The notes under the pieces were generated by a model. That model saw nothing but the letters and a program-made list of their open reading frames with translations, was not told the DNA's origin and did no database searches. Both the position numbers and the translations under genes were made by a program. This document shows, piece by piece, positions 20,098 through 29,320 of a stretch of 64,000 nt of DNA (its first letter is position 1; each line of letters starts with the position of its first letter). The stretch is from Coleophora flavipennella (taxonomy: Eukaryota; Arthropoda; Insecta; Lepidoptera; Coleophoridae): NCBI GenBank assembly GCA_947284805.1, contig OX369286.1, positions 8,554,372-8,618,371 of the forward strand. The letters are read 5' to 3'.

Positions 20098-20246
20098 TAT
20101 TAATATATGTCACGGTGTACAAGGGGTAGGCGGTATATGTCCGTCCATGTCGGAGCTTTACCGATATAATTATGACCTTACGTTCTAGGACTATAGATTT
20201 CAATCCGTAGCTGTTAATTTTTTTAATGAAAAAGGTAAATTGATTT

Positions 20247-20525
20247 ATGAGAAGGCTAAACTATGCGGTTTATGCAAAAGCGTAACTATCCAGTTTATAC
20301 TAAAGCGTAACTATCCGGTTTATACTATAGCGTGTCTATCAAGTTCATACTAAAGCGTAACTATCCGGTTTATGTTATAGCTTGACTTTGCGGTTTATGC
20401 TAAAGCGTAAATGTTCGGTTAATGATAAAACTTAACTATCCGATTTATGTTATAGCGTAACTATATGTTTTATTCTAAAGCGTAACTATCCAGCTTATGT
20501 TACAGCGTAACAGCGGTTTGTGCTA
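20247..20525 (+). repeat. Degenerate 25-bp tandem repeat, ~11 copies
   Basis: The unit resembles ATACTAAAGCGTAACTATCC followed by GGTTT. Copies vary (AGCGTGTCTATCAAGTTC, AGCTTGACTTTGCGGTTT), suggesting age. Confidence 0.85.
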
Positions 20526-20554
20526 AGATTCCCCACTCACCAACCTTCTGGTTA

Positions 20555-21457
20555 TTAAGTAAGGCCCGCTATACCTGCCAACACTTTGAGGCGAAGGCGG
20601 GGGGAACAGCTGCGATAGGTCTTGCCGTCAAGACGCTCGTTCTGGTACCAACTATCCAGGTGGGTTTTGCAGCTGAGGTGCGCTGATATCTCTTGCGACT
20701 TTCGCTGTTGGTGATTTGTAAAAAAGTTGATAAATTTGTATTTGCATTAAGGCGATTAAGTAGGGTTTCATCTAGGGAAGTTGCTCTTACAGCCTACCAT
20801 GGTTATGTATCTGCTGTGCTCAGTTACGGACTTTTGTTGTGGGGTAATTCGGTTGAATCTGAAAAGGCATTTATAACACAAAAAAAATTTTTACGTGCAG
20901 TATGTAGAACCCCTAATGGAAATAGGGATTCATGTAAACCCTTGTTTAAGGAAAACCGAGTGTTATCACTTCCATGTTTATATATTAAACAAATTTGTAA
21001 ATTTGTTCGGGATTACCCTGCATATTTTAAAACGCATGAAGAGGTTTTCGAGAGGGCTACGCGTCATAAAGATCGACTCTATCGGAAGAGTAAATGTCCA
21101 CAAGCATAATTCCTTCTGTATGGCAATATGTGTTTACAACAACCTCCCTATCCACATTAAAACTTGTTCAAATTTTTGTTTTGAATCTACATTGACCGAA
21201 TGGCTACAAAACAAATGTTGCTATTCAGTAAAAGAATTTCTCAGCGACAAAAATTGATGATAGTTTGTAAAACCTAGGTTATATTATAATATGTATATTT
21301 GCATGCCATTGATGGTGGGACATAAGATACCTTAAATTTAAGAACACCATGTATTCAACTATGTTCTGGCAAATAATGCTTTGACTTTGACTTTGATCCT
21401 CGCTCGGACACCAGTCAAGTAGGCTTCGACATCTTCAGTGTAGAACAGGAGCTGCTG
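20555..21457 (-). pseudogene. Unrecognised coding-like segment split by a LINE
   Basis: The minus strand is open and coding-like on both sides of a LINE insertion. At 21398-21457 it reads QQLLFYTEDVEAYLTGVRAR. At 20555-20698 it reads SQEISAHLSCKTHLDSWYQN, ERLDGKTYRSC, then a stop. GC content and codon choice are higher and more balanced than in the flanks. I do not recognise the family; it could be a host exon or part of a retroelement polyprotein. A TGA lies two codons upstream of the right-hand part, so its 5' limit is uncertain. Confidence 0.4.
20699..21397 (+). mobile_element. 5'-truncated LINE (jockey/CR1-like), RT C-terminus
   Basis: The ORF at 20693-21109 carries the region after the RT catalytic core: AYHGYVSAVLSYGLLLWGNS, KKFLRAVCRTPNG, SCKPLFKENRVLSLPCLYI. 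After a frameshift the C-terminus continues (FCMAICVYNNLPIHIKTCSN) to a stop at 21257. The 3' UTR ends in TTTGACTTTGACTTTGA, a simple repeat tail. The endonuclease and catalytic RT motifs are missing because of 5' truncation. Confidence 0.82.
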
Positions 21458-21889
21458 GCACGCTCACTTCCTGTTGCTTAAAAGTTGCTTAAAGCTGGTA
21501 GCTTAACCATTCCGCAGCTTCCCGAGGGAACCCTAAAAGTCCATCATTATGTATGTGTCGAAGCGTCTCGACGCCGCCGGGTGGAAGCACAATTACTGTC
21601 TATCACTGAAAACTGACTTTTCAGCGAACAGTTTTTTGTCACTCCAACGATAAATTATGGGACATATTGCAAACTTTGCTTCTTTTAAAAAAAGTAGACG
21701 AGTTTGTTCTGCAGCAGTTAGAATTAATGATTAAATAAAGGAAGGTAGTTTTTTTTAATTTGAAGGTCACAGAGATATAAAAATTCGCTCCGCTCAAAAT
21801 CAAAAGTATTTGGTCAATGAGATAGGCCAAATTGTAGTCGGTAGTGGTAGAGCGCCTGTGTCTAAAATCATACATCATTATTCATTATC
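21458..21889. other. No gene assigned
   Basis: Mixed sequence with GGTTCCCTCGGGAAGCTGCG on the minus strand near 21510-21530 and an AT-rich stretch to 21880. The 79-codon minus ORF at 21639-21878 lacks motifs. Confidence 0.35.
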
Positions 21890-22030
21890 ATCATACCAGC
21901 CAAAAGACGCGTCCACCGCTAGACAAAGGCCTCCGCCAGGTCGTTGGTCCACCAAATGGAAGACCTGCCTACGTTTTATCTTGCTGTGCGCAGTCGCCAC
22001 TCGAGAACTTTACTGCCCCAATGGCTTTCA
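21890..22030 (-). mobile_element. RTE-type LINE 3' end fragment
   Basis: Reverse complement of the RTE C-terminus: GGCCTCCGCCAGGTCGTTGG, TCCACCAAATGGAAGACCTG and GCCACTCGAGAACTTTACTG. It matches the block read forward at 49830-50042. Confidence 0.75.
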
Positions 22031-22205
22031 ACTGTACGTATAAAAATAAGCTTTATACCTAAATTTAATTGAAATTTCATAACTAAAATAAAATATACAG
22101 TCTGTAAATGATAATGTAAATATGTAGTCTAATTTATTTGACAAGTACATACATATAAAACCAATGTCTAACCCTAATCATTGAAAATCTAATTTAAACA
22201 ACAAA

Positions 22206-23422
22206 GGGCTGTTTGATAAGTCATTTTAAAAAATATCTGTAAAACTTTTTTTTTGTAAATGGCATTAACACTGGCAGGCACAATCTTTCAATGAAGATTG
22301 TCAAAAATGTAGTAAAAAAACAATTATGGAAAAATCGGAATTTCATGCCGTTATAAAACTTTTTTTATGAAGGGTTGCAGGGCTGCCACAATAAAAACTG
22401 AACTGATTCTGTTCATGTCACTAACGCACCAACGTTGCAGACTGTTTATAACTGGTTAAATGATTTTAAACGTGGTCGATCAAGCACATCTGATGCTCCG
22501 CGCTCTGGTCGCCCAATCGAAGTCACTAATGAGGATGTTGTTGAAGAAGTCCATAATATTGTACTCGACGGCCGCTGAGTGAAGGTGCGTGAAATAGCTG
22601 AGATCGTAGGCACCTCCACTGACCGAGTACATAAATTACTACACGAAGATTTGGCTATGACAAAGCTGTCTGCACGATGGGTGCCACGTTTGTTGACGAT
22701 CGAACAAAAACGCGAACGAAAGCGAATTAAAAAGCTGTGTTTGGATATTATGATGAAGCGTAATCCTCAGAATTTTTTGAGTCGATTTGTCACTGTGGAC
22801 GAAACATCCACCATTATACACCCGAGTCAAAACAGTAATCCAAACAATGGATGGCTACTGGTAAACGTGCCCCAAAGAAGGCTAGGACTGTTTTGTCGGC
22901 TGGGAAAGTGATGGCGACAGTTTTCTGGGATGGCGAAGGAATCATCATGATTGACTACTTGGAAAAGGGAAATACTATTATTGGCCGTTATAACGCAGAA
23001 TTATTGGACCGTTTTAATGCCGAATTGTTGGAAAAACTACCAAAATTGTCACCCAAGAAAGTGAAAATGAAGATAATGCCTCAGTGCACACATCCACCAT
23101 TGCAATGGCTAAAACACACGAGTTGGGCTTCGAGCTGGTTCCGCATGCTCCATATTCACTGGACCTAGCTCCGTGTAATTACTACCTATTCCCAAATTTT
23201 AAAAGATGGCTTAGAGGACAAAATTTTTTGACAAATCAGGACTGCATCGCAGGTGTAAACGGCTATTTAGCAGACCTCGACAAATCGTATTTTTCGGAGG
23301 GGATGAAAATATTGAAAATTCGCTGGAATAAGTGTTTGGCCCGTAATAGACTATGTTGAAAAATAAATGTAAATGTATAACTTTTTTTATTTTACATTTA
23401 AAAAGGTTTTATCAAATAAAAC
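22206..23422 (+). mobile_element. mariner-like DNA transposon, degraded
   Basis: The left end GGGCTGTTTGATAAGTCATT and right end AAAAGGTTTTATCAAATAAA form imperfect inverted repeats around a broken transposase gene. The ~1.2-kb size is normal for mariner. Exact ends are uncertain by a few bases. Confidence 0.8.
22326..23359 (+). pseudogene. mariner transposase, broken
   Basis: It begins MEKSEFHAVIKLF at 22326, then a frameshift near 22370. The DNA-binding region follows (TVYNWLNDFKRGRSSTSDAP, RSGRPIEV), then an in-frame TGA at 22576. The catalytic domain follows with VTVDET (first D), a frameshift near 22810 and APKKARTVLSAGKVMATVFW. DNAS (second D) is present in a further frame. Then comes LAPCNYYLFPNFKRWL, where the third catalytic aspartate of the D,D34D triad is replaced by N. 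It ends at 23359. Multiple frame breaks plus the active-site change make it inactive. Confidence 0.9.
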
Positions 23423-23665
23423 GTAACTTATTTACTTATTAACTTATTAATTATTATATTAATCTAACAATAAAAATATCAATTAAGATCGAAATCCCAA
23501 GTCGAACCAGCCGCTAGTAAATATGTTAATTATTTTGAAAGAGAAATACTCTGTTAATCTTATATATATGTCGGAGGAGAAGCTCGCGATTCGTGGTAAA
23601 CCCCGACATCACTTGAACGTCTAGGTCGTGTGGGCCTCAAAATGGGTGAATGCGGGCGAAGGAAT
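23423..23665. other. No gene seen
   Basis: AT-rich DNA between the mariner and the Gag-only element. It ends with the left copy of the latter's target-site duplication. Confidence 0.4.
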
Positions 23666-23673
23666 CGATCCAT

Positions 23674-26190
23674 TATGATGACAAGTTTATTTTATTTCAA
23701 ATAACAACACTTCAACACAAAAGCACTTCAACACAAAACTAATTAATTTAAAATAACAGTACTGTGATACAAAAGTGAGAACAAGCCGGTATCGTTGCTA
23801 CCAAGTGAATGGCGCTCCGTGGTATTCTTCTCGTTGCCCCCGAAGGGGGCGACGGGGAAACGTTCCCGAGGCGAGGCCTCCTTAACGTGGCTGCTTCCGC
23901 CGCCCATCACGATGGGCGGGTCCTTGGGTGGGCGCAGGGCCCTTGGCAGCCACTCCAGCCCCGGTTGGGGCGAGTAACTGCTGAAGTACTCCCAGAGCTT
24001 GCAGGAGGTCACTCTGGGAGGGCACGGTGGTGGTGTTGGCAGCGGTGGGGGCGGCGGAAGCGGGGGCTAAGGGCCTCTTTCTCCTCCGGCGGGTTCTGCG
24101 GCGTTTCTGGCGTGTCACGGGTGCGTCTGCTGAGCCGCTCAGCACGGCGGATGCTGCCGGTGCGGCGCGCTCAGCAGTGGCAGCGGGCGCTGCGGGGCGA
24201 GGGGCGGTGGTTGTCCGGGCGACTGTCCCGGCCTTCTTGTTCCGGAGCTCCCTTCGGAACACCGGGCACGAGACATGGTTTGCGGGATGCGGGCCCGCGC
24301 AGTTGGCGCAGGTTGGAAGGTCCTCCCGCGGCCGTGGGCAGTCCTTTGCGGCGTGAGGATCGCCGCAGCGGACGCAGGCCAGCGGGCGGTGGCAGCCGTG
24401 CGATGAATGGCGGAATGCTTGGCACCTGTGGCACTGCGCGGGTCCGCGCTTGCCACGCCAGGCCTCTATCGTGATGCCCGGCATGTGCAGGAGCTCCACG
24501 ATGGCGTAGAGGGCTGCGATGTTAGATGTCCGCCGGATCTGCACGTAAAAGAGGCACCCAGGGCGTCCTGCGCGCGCCCGGATGGCCTTTACGTGCTCCG
24601 CCTCGAAGCCGTGCTCGGCTAAGGCGGCGACGATCTCGGCGGGCTCGGTGGTAGAAGGGAGGCCACGGATGGCCGCCTTGAGGGGTCTCTCGGTCGACAG
24701 TGTGTAGGAGAACCAGCTTATCTCCGGCAGCGTGGATAGGTACCGCTGCACCGTGCGGTACTCGTCGCCGTCTTCCGGGGAGAAACGTAGTCCGTTGCCG
24801 TAGGGGCGGGCGTTGGGAGCTCGCCCGAGCTCCTCGGCAAGCTTCTCGAAGTGGGTCGACCAGTTTGGGAGGGACTCCACTACCAGAGGCGGGTAGCGGG
24901 CCTTCTTGGGCTGGCCGACGGCAGCAGCGGGGGCGGTAGCAGCGGCGGAGGGCCCCGCGGCAGCGGGGGCTGGGGCGCGCGGGGGCGCGGGGGCGCGCGG
25001 GGGCGCGGCGGCGGGCGCGGGGGCGCGCGGGGGCGCGCGGGGGCGCGGCAGCAGGCGCGGGGGCGCGCGGGGTCGCGGCAGCGGGCGCGGGGGCGCGCGG
25101 CGGCACGGTGGCGCGCGGCGGTGCGGCGGCGCTGAGCGGCGCGGCGGCAGCGCTGAGCGGCGCGGCGGCAGCGGTGGGCGGGGGCGAGAGGGGCGGCGTC
25201 TTGGCTCGGTCCGCATACATGGCCGGGCAGGGGGTGTGGCGGCGGTGGGGGGCGCTGCGCGCCTCGGGGCCGGTGCGGGCGGTTGCTGTCGCGGCTGACG
25301 GCGCGGATCGCGTTGCGACCACGGCGGCAGGGGGTCTCCAAACTCGCCGCAGAGGCGCTTCGCCAGCTGCTCTGGCGAGTCCTCGGGGCTGCGGAGGCGT
25401 CGGGTGGGCTTCAACTGGAAGTCCGGCACCGTGTCCCTGACGACGGCGGCACAGACCTCCAGGTCTGCGGGTAGCTGTAGCAGCTCCGAGCTCGCTGCTT
25501 GGAGGCAGGCAGCGGCGAAGCTCTCCTCGGCGTATTGTGGCTCGGCGGGGGTCTCCAGGTGGCGCTCGCGCTCCATCAGGTGCGCCGCCATCGCTCTCAG
25601 CAGCTCCTCCGACCCGATCCGTGATTGACACAAGCGTGCGACAACCACGGTGTCGGCGTCCAGCGCCGACCTGGGCGAGAGGGGCTGCGGTGGGCGAGTA
25701 CTTGCGCTCGCTGTGGGCGCGAGGTCCTCCGCCGGGGCATCTTCTTTTGGGATGCCGTCATGCGACGATGACGGCCGGGACGCGTGCGGTGACCCCGAGT
25801 CGGAACCCGAGGCCATCACGCTGTGGTTGGGGCTGGCGCTCGTAGGCAGCTCCACGGGGTTTCGCGTGCGCGTGCGACCAAAAGCAGCGAGTAGAACGGG
25901 TGCCGCACTGCGCGGACTTACCCGGGGCTTGCCGCTGGTGGCAGACCGGGCTTGCCCACGCGGTGACGGCATCTACTCGCCGCGGCGCAATTGAGGGTAG
26001 GTGGTCCCCTCCGACGCGATGAGAAGCGTCGGGTGCTGCTCGGAGGGTAGTTGCGTCAGCAACTACCTCGAGAACGCGGAGTGAGGGTAGGTCCGGGCAC
26101 AGTGACGGTAGGCGCGGGACACGACTACCACACACAAACGAAAGACGATCCAATGGCGCTCCGTTCGGAACGCAGCCCCTTATATAGGAA
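23674..26190 (-). mobile_element. Complete ORF1-only (Gag-only) non-LTR-type element, 2517 bp
   Basis: An exact 8-bp direct repeat (ATGGATCG on the minus strand) flanks the element at 23666-23673 and 26191-26198. The minus-strand 5' end is TTCCTATATAAGGGGCTGCG, followed by a ~215-bp leader. One long ORF (25972-23882) is followed by a ~208-bp 3' UTR that includes GAAATAAAATAAACTTG. No endonuclease or reverse transcriptase is present. The element is very GC-rich in an AT-rich region. Such a unit must be mobilised by another element's RT, as for Drosophila HeT-A or mammalian half-LINEs. Confidence 0.8.
23882..25972 (-). CDS. Gag-like ORF1 protein with three zinc knuckles, 696 aa
   Basis: Likely role: an RNA-binding nucleocapsid-type protein of a jockey-superfamily LINE, packaging the element's transcript. 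Residues 1-225 are Ser/Pro/Ala-rich and low in structure. Residues ~227-345 are an extreme Pro/Arg/Ala low-complexity stretch (PRAPPRLLPRPRAPPRAPAP). Around 424-505 comes a PRE_C2HC-type region (PLKAAIRGLPSTTEPAEIVA, CLFYVQIRRTSNIAALYAIV). From ~510 there are three zinc knuckles: CHRCQAFRHSSHGC (CX2CX4HX4C), CVRCGDPHAAKDC (CX2CX3HX4C) and CANCAGPHPANHVSC. The C-terminus has a basic RRRTRRRRKRP patch. The frame is open from ATG to stop with no lesion. Antisense ORFs in the same GC-rich DNA are shadows. Family assignment rests on the knuckle trio and the preceding domain. Confidence 0.85.
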   Translation of the reverse strand: MPSPRGQARSATSGKPRVSPRSAAPVLLAAFGRTRTRNPVELPTSASPNHSVMASGSDSGSPHASRPSSSHDGIPKEDAPAEDLAPTASASTRPPQPLSPRSALDADTVVVARLCQSRIGSEELLRAMAAHLMERERHLETPAEPQYAEESFAAACLQAASSELLQLPADLEVCAAVVRDTVPDFQLKPTRRLRSPEDSPEQLAKRLCGEFGDPLPPWSQRDPRRQPRQQPPAPAPRRAAPPTAATPPARPCMRTEPRRRPSRPRPPLPPRRSALPPRRSAPPHRRAPPCRRAPPRPLPRPRAPPRLLPRPRAPPRAPAPAAAPPRAPAPPRAPAPAAAGPSAAATAPAAAVGQPKKARYPPLVVESLPNWSTHFEKLAEELGRAPNARPYGNGLRFSPEDGDEYRTVQRYLSTLPEISWFSYTLSTERPLKAAIRGLPSTTEPAEIVAALAEHGFEAEHVKAIRARAGRPGCLFYVQIRRTSNIAALYAIVELLHMPGITIEAWRGKRGPAQCHRCQAFRHSSHGCHRPLACVRCGDPHAAKDCPRPREDLPTCANCAGPHPANHVSCPVFRRELRNKKAGTVARTTTAPRPAAPAATAERAAPAASAVLSGSADAPVTRQKRRRTRRRRKRPLAPASAAPTAANTTTVPSQSDLLQALGVLQQLLAPTGAGVAAKGPAPTQGPAHRDGRRKQPR

Positions 26191-26198
26191 CGATCCAT

Positions 26199-26318
26199 GA
26201 CCAAAATAACACATGTTCCGAGCAGGTGTTACGAGCACGTGTTCGTTGTTTTCCTTTTTTAGATTTTACATTAGAACTGTGTTAACTAATACTACTGTTA
26301 AATAATACTAGGGTCCTC
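26199..26318. other. Spacer
   Basis: AT-rich spacer with the near-palindromic GAGCAGGTGTTACGAGCACG near 26220. No feature is assigned. Confidence 0.3.
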
Positions 26319-26779
26319 TCCGAAATATAAAAATGAATCGCAAAATGTGTTGGTAAGCGCATAACTCGAGAACGGCTGGACCGATTTGGCTAATTCTTTT
26401 TTTGTCGAGTTCGTTATTGTCAGGAGAAGGTTCTTATGTAGGGTAGGGTAGGTTAGGGTAGGGTAGTGTAGTGTAGTGTAGGGTAGGGTAGTGTAGGGTA
26501 GGGTAGGGTAGGGTAGGGTAGGGTAGTGTAGTGTAGTGTATGCAGGGTAGGGTAAGGTAGGGTAGTGTAGGGTAGGGTAGGGTAAGGTAGTGTAGTGTAG
26601 GGTAGTGTAGAGTAGTGTAGGGTAGGGTAGTGTAGTGTAGGGTAGAGTAGTGTAGGGTAGGGTAGTGTAGGGTAGGGTAGTGTAGGGTAGGGTAGTGTAG
26701 TGTAGGGTAGGGTAGTGTAGTGTAGGGTAGGGTAGGGTAGTGTAATGTAAGGCGGTACGTAGTTCGCCGGAACAGCTAG
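26319..26779 (+). mobile_element. Helitron-like unit 1 of 3 with pentamer array
   Basis: It begins TCCGAAATATAAAAATGAAT, keeps the family leader GCAAAATGTGTTGGTAAGCG and GAACGGCTGGACCGATTTGG, and is then filled by TAGGG/TAGTG pentamers from about 26439 to 26740. It ends GGCGGTACGTAGTTCGCC, then CTAG at 26776-26779. The start is more diverged than in units 2 and 3, and the preceding base is C rather than the usual A. Confidence 0.78.
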
Positions 26780-27818
26780 TCTTATATATAAAAATGAATC
26801 GCAAAATGTGTTGGTAAGCGCATAACTGGAGAAAGGCTGGACCGATTTGGCTAATTTTTTTTTTTTGTCGAGTTCGTTATTGTCGGGAGAAGGTTCTTAT
26901 GTAGGGTAGGGTAGGGTAGGGTAGGGTAGTGTAGTGTAGTGTAGGGTAGGGTAGTGTAGGGTAGTGTAGGGTAGGGTAGTGTAGGGTAGGGTAGGGTAGT
27001 GTAGTGTAGGGTAGGGTAGGGTAGTGTAGGGTAGTGTTGTGTAGGGTAGTGTTGTGTAGGGTAGTGTAGTGTAGTGTATGTAGGGTAGGGTTGGGTAGTG
27101 TAGGGTAGGGTAGGGTAGTGTAGTGTTAGGTAGTGTAGAGTAGTGTAGGGTAGGGTAGTGTAGTGTAGGGTAGAGTAGTGTAGGGTAGGGTAGTGTAGGG
27201 TAGGGTAGTGTAGTGTAGGGTAGAGCAGTGTAGGGTAGGGTAGTGTAGGGTAGGGTAGTGTAGTGTAGTGTAGGGTAGGGTAGTGTAGTGTAGGGTAGGG
27301 TAGGGTAGTGTAATGTAAGGCGGTACGTAGTTCGCCGGGACAGCTAGTCTTATATATAAAAATGAATCGCAAAATGTGTTGGTAAGCGCATAACTGGAGA
27401 ACGGCTGGACCGATTTGGCTAATTCTTTTTTGTCGAGTTCGTTATTGTTAGGAGAAGGTTCTTATGTAGGGTAGGGTAGGGTAGGGTAGGGTAGGGTAGG
27501 GTAGTGTAGTGTAGTGTAGTGTAGGGTAGGGTAGTGTAGGGTAGGGTAGTGTAGGGTAGGGTAGGGTAGTGTAGTGTAGGGTAGTGTAGTGTAGGGTAGT
27601 GTAGTGTAGTGTATGTAGGGTAGGGTAGGGTAGTGTAGGGTAGGGTAGGGTAGTGTAGTGTAAAGTAGTGTAGAGTAGTGTAGGGTAGGGTAGTGTAGTG
27701 TAGGGTAGTGTAGTGTAGGGTAGAGTAGTGTAGGGTAGGGTAGTGTAGGGTACGGTAGTGTAGTGTAGGGTAGGGTAGTGTAGTGTAGGGTAGGGTAGTG
27801 TAGGGTAGGGTAGGGTTA
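26439..27818. repeat. (TAGGG/TAGTG)n pentamer minisatellite, three blocks
   Basis: Three blocks (about 26439-26740, 26900-27310 and 27464-27816) of 5-bp units, mainly TAGGG and TAGTG with rare TAGAG. Runs such as GGGTAGGGTAGGGTAGGG meet the four-tract rule for G-quadruplexes. The long minus ORFs made of Leu/Pro/Tyr/Thr are translations of this repeat, not genes. Confidence 0.95.
26780..27347 (+). mobile_element. Helitron-like unit 2 of 3 with pentamer array
   Basis: It starts TCTTATATATAAAAATGAAT directly after the CTAG of unit 1. It has the same leader, pentamers from about 26900 to 27310, a GGCG...CGCC 3' stem and terminal CTAG at 27344-27347. At 568 bp it is the longest unit; the units differ mainly in pentamer number and pattern. 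Confidence 0.85.
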
Positions 27819-27853
27819 ATGTAAGGCGGTACGTAGTTTGCCGGGACAGCTAG
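27348..27853 (+). mobile_element. Helitron-like unit 3 of 3 with pentamer array
   Basis: It starts TCTTATATATAAAAATGAAT directly after the CTAG of unit 2, carries pentamers from about 27464 to 27816, and ends GCCGGGACAGCTAG at 27853 followed by T, the expected Helitron 3' flank. A SINE-1 tail fragment (CACCATCAGGTGAGATAATG) follows at about 27880-27925, so the array sits next to or within an older SINE. Confidence 0.85.
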
Positions 27854-28148
27854 TAGTAAATAAATAGAAGTAGTCTCTCTCACCATCAGGTGAGATAATG
27901 CTAAGGGCTTACCAATTGTGAATTAAAAAGAATTAATCAGATCCCACAAATATATTTGTTGAATGCACGTACCTAAATCATCACTAAGGGTTTGCAGACC
28001 TTGTATTGTCTTGTCATTCTATAGGATTTTGTAGAATACATAATTATGTATTATGAGAATATTCGGGTAAGTAGTAAATTTTTAGAATATTGGGAGGGGT
28101 TGCACTCTTTCGTTGTAGATTTTCCACTTTTCCTCACTTTTTCATATA

Positions 28149-29279
28149 CAGTAGGACCTCTATAAGTCGAACATCAAGGGAGACGCCAAAAAATTTGAGT
28201 TATAGAGTGTTTGACTTATGGAGGATTTCGACTTAGGCGGATTTTGATTCGACATATAAAGGTTGAGATTTTTTCTTATAAGTTTTGAGTTAGAGAGGTA
28301 AAAATAAATAAAAATTCAAGTTGCAGAGGTGACACACATATTTTTATTTACATACATATTATAAATCAACAGTTTACGTTTCACTGCACTCGTGTTTTAA
28401 CAATTTTATTTGTAAACTATTGTAAAAATTGATGTGTATTGCAGTAGAACCAAACTACTTCTGACAATATTTCAGTCGACAATAAATGACTTGCTTCGCC
28501 AAAATTCAAATGAAATGAAAAATAATAAAATTTAACACCTGACACCAAGCAAGCAAACACGTGTTAACGGGTAGCGGGTTTTAAGATCTAGCTAAGGGAT
28601 ATTTGTAATAAAATGGTAAATATTCAGTTTAATCAACAAGTTTTAATGTTTATCATTACTTTAATACATTTTCTATCAAATAATAAACATAAAAAATGCA
28701 AATTTTTACCATAAACAAAAATAACCTTTACAAGTAGGCCTTATTTTACTATGGTAGGGTAATAAGGCCTACTTCACCATAATTAAATATGTACATAAGT
28801 AGTTATAATATTGTTTAAATATCTTTGGTTATTAAAGATCATAATTGTTTCATCCATGTGATTATTGATTTCAAAATCCTTATTACCGGACTTGCCTTAT
28901 TACCCGAAGGTAACTTAATCCTATTTGTTGTACACTCCTTTGTTTTATAAAAAATAGTGTATATTTTACATTGTCGGCAAATGCTTAAAATCGGTAACTT
29001 ACTTTTCTTCGAACTAAACAGGAAGTTTCAAATAATCGAGTTGTAAAGGTTGTAAAATAAAACATTGCTATGTTCGAGACACAGATGTCCAATTTAATTT
29101 TTCAAGGGGAATATATGTACCAAAATGGCTTGCAAGGACTCACTGATTATTTCGACTGATAGAGGGTTGAGATTTCGAGTAATGGAGGTTTTTGTGTTTG
29201 AAGGGAAGGGAACAAAACATTTTTTTCGAAATTTGGAGGTTTTAAACTTATTGAGGTTCAACTTAACGATGTTCTACTG
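28149..29279. mobile_element. pogo/Tigger-like element without transposase (putative)
   Basis: The left end CAGTAGGACCTCTATAAGTC and the right end, read inverted as CAGTAGAACATCGTTAAGTT, match over the tip. Subterminal motifs resembling GACTTATGGAGG or GAGTTATAGAG recur on both sides (28195-28320 and 29040-29250), as in pogo-family ends. TA precedes the left end, but no TA follows the right end. No transposase motif is seen inside. Confidence 0.55.
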
Positions 29280-29320
29280 GTGTATTGTGCGGACAGCAAA
29301 CCTAACCTAACCTCAGTGTT

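Noticed and set aside
23809..25994. Many long ORFs on the plus strand and in other minus frames of the GC-rich block
   Set aside because: High GC removes stop codons. Only the 696-codon minus frame has recognisable domains (zinc knuckles, PRE_C2HC-like region), so the others are shadows.
26439..27818. Interstitial telomere (TTAGG)n
   Set aside because: The unit is TAGGG/TAGTG, not TTAGG, and it is confined within Helitron-like units.
26298..27886. Three long minus ORFs (155-173 aa) rich in Leu-Pro-Tyr-Thr
   Set aside because: They are translations of the TAGGG/TAGTG pentamer; a 5-bp repeat without stops in one strand gives long chance frames.
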